DNA of 7,639 bases from an uncultured Frankiales bacterium (lineage in GTDB: Bacteria > Actinomycetota > Actinomycetes > Mycobacteriales > SCTD01), in NCBI GenBank assembly GCA_946479905.1, contig CAMLIA010000193.1, forward strand, positions 1-7,639, given 5' to 3'. A model generated the notes under the pieces. That model had not been told where the DNA came from. It worked only from the letters and a program-made list of their open reading frames with translations, and did no database searches. Below, piece by piece: positions 6,864-7,639 of the stretch (position 1 is the stretch's first letter; each line of letters starts with the position of its first letter). The position numbers were made by a program, and so were the translations under genes.

Positions 6864-7639
6864 ATGGCCGACAGCAGGCAGTCCACCTCCCTCCGCTTCC
6901 TGGGCGGGGCCGGCACCGTCACCGGCAGCAAGACCCTCGTCGAGTCCGCGGCGACGACCCTGATGGTCGACTGCGGCCTCTTCCAAGGGGAGCGCGACCT
7001 GCGGCGACGGAACTGGCAGCCGCTCGACGTCGACGCCGGCGCGATCGCGAACGTGCTCCTGACGCACGCGCACCTGGACCACTGCGGCTACCTGCCGAAG
7101 CTGTGCCGGGACGGCTTCCGGGGCAAGGTGCTGGCGACCCGCACGACGGGCGAGCTCGCTCGCATCGTGCTGCTGGACAGCGCGCACCTGCTCGAGGAGG
7201 AGGCCCGGCACGCGCTGGACCGCGGCTGGTCGAAGCACGCGGTGCCCCAGCCGCTGTACGACACCGAGGACGCCGAGCGCGCGGCTGCGCGGTTCGCGGG
7301 CGTCTCCTTCGAGGTCCCCGAGGAGCTCGCCGAGGGCGTCCGCGCCACCTGGCACCCCGCCGGTCACGTGCTGGGCTCGTCGATCGTGCACCTCGAGACA
7401 GCCGGCGGCTCCGTCGCGTTCAGCGGTGACCTCGGCCGGGCCGGGCACCCGTTGCTGCGGCCGCCCGGACCGCCCCCGGCCGCCGACGCGATCGTGGTCG
7501 AGTCGACCTACGGCGACCGCGTGCACGGCGACCGCGACCCTGCCGTGCTCGCCGACGTGGTCAACCGGACGGTCGCGCGCGGCGGCAGCGTCATCATCCC
7601 GGCCTTCGCGGTCGACCGGACGGAGATCGTGCTGTGCGC
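6864..7639 (+). CDS. Metallo-beta-lactamase/beta-CASP RNA-processing exonuclease (3' end outside window)
   Basis: The first 258 codons are present and the frame is open to the window edge. The protein is a zinc-dependent nuclease of the YSH1/CPSF73-like (COG1236) group, related to RNase J, expected to cut or trim RNA in the cytoplasm. It opens with the typical RFLGGAGTVTGSK (11-23), then VDCGLFQG (35-42). Metal-binding motif 2 is HAHLDH (His68, His70, Asp72, His73), motif 3 is in AGHVLGS (His168) and motif 4 is in SGDLGR (Asp188 or 189). The beta-CASP part begins near residue 207 with VVESTYGDR (motif A, Glu213) and IIPAFAVDR (244-252). The remaining beta-CASP and C-terminal part, about 200 residues in full-length relatives, is cut off. 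The ATG at 6864 is the only in-frame start near the conserved N-terminus; GGAGG at 6842-6846 is 17 bases away, which is far for a ribosome site, so initiation may be weak or on a very short leader. It diverges from the stress protein gene. Confidence 0.92.
   Translation, partial: MADSRQSTSLRFLGGAGTVTGSKTLVESAATTLMVDCGLFQGERDLRRRNWQPLDVDAGAIANVLLTHAHLDHCGYLPKLCRDGFRGKVLATRTTGELARIVLLDSAHLLEEEARHALDRGWSKHAVPQPLYDTEDAERAAARFAGVSFEVPEELAEGVRATWHPAGHVLGSSIVHLETAGGSVAFSGDLGRAGHPLLRPPGPPPAADAIVVESTYGDRVHGDRDPAVLADVVNRTVARGGSVIIPAFAVDRTEIVLC

Noticed and set aside
6758..6931. N-terminal extension of the universal stress protein up to the ATG at 6931
   Set aside because: The extra 58 residues have no USP character, would cover the divergent promoter and the start of the nuclease gene, and the ATG at 6757 has its own ribosome site at the exact start of the fold.
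6806..7429. A 207-codon + strand open frame overlapping the nuclease start
   Set aside because: It is a frame-shifted shadow of the nuclease; the frame from 6864 carries the complete zinc motifs and runs on to the window edge.

Overview
The window is uniformly GC-rich (roughly 70% or more by eye) and densely coded, with GTG as well as ATG starts and very short gaps. This fits a high-GC actinobacterium; genus cannot be fixed from the sequence. It holds five protein genes (two cut by the window edges) and one real intergenic region. I see no tRNA, rRNA, CRISPR array, insertion sequence or long repeat.

Left part (1-3367, + strand): the end of a LolD/MacB-type ABC transporter ATPase, then, after one base, its partner, a 955-residue permease with two FtsX-type domains. 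Together they look like a complete ABC module of the type VII (MacB/FtsX/Lol) kind, which usually moves lipids, lipoproteins or hydrophobic compounds out of or off the membrane, or transmits a mechanical signal. The substrate cannot be read from the sequence.

Middle and right part (3370-6757, - strand): a universal stress protein with two USP domains, followed ten bases later by a P2-type cation-transporting ATPase. They form a likely two-gene operon running toward the ABC genes; the two converging stop codons are only two bases apart. The ATPase has all catalytic motifs, but several membrane positions that bind calcium in SERCA are replaced, including His in the M6 position normally held by Asp.

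Right edge (6864-7639, + strand, cut): the first 258 codons of a metallo-beta-lactamase/beta-CASP nuclease of the RNA-processing exonuclease (YSH1/COG1236) type, divergent from the stress protein gene. The 106-bp divergent intergenic region contains an imperfect palindrome at 6813-6830 that closely resembles the DosR/DevR (dormancy, hypoxia and nitric oxide) operator of mycobacteria and other actinobacteria. The stress protein/P-type ATPase pairing also recalls Rv1996-ctpF of the Mycobacterium tuberculosis DosR regulon. The most interesting reading is therefore a small dormancy or hypoxia-response locus: one operator controlling, in opposite directions, an ATP-binding stress protein plus ion pump and an RNA-processing nuclease. 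The operator and its regulator are inferred, not shown.
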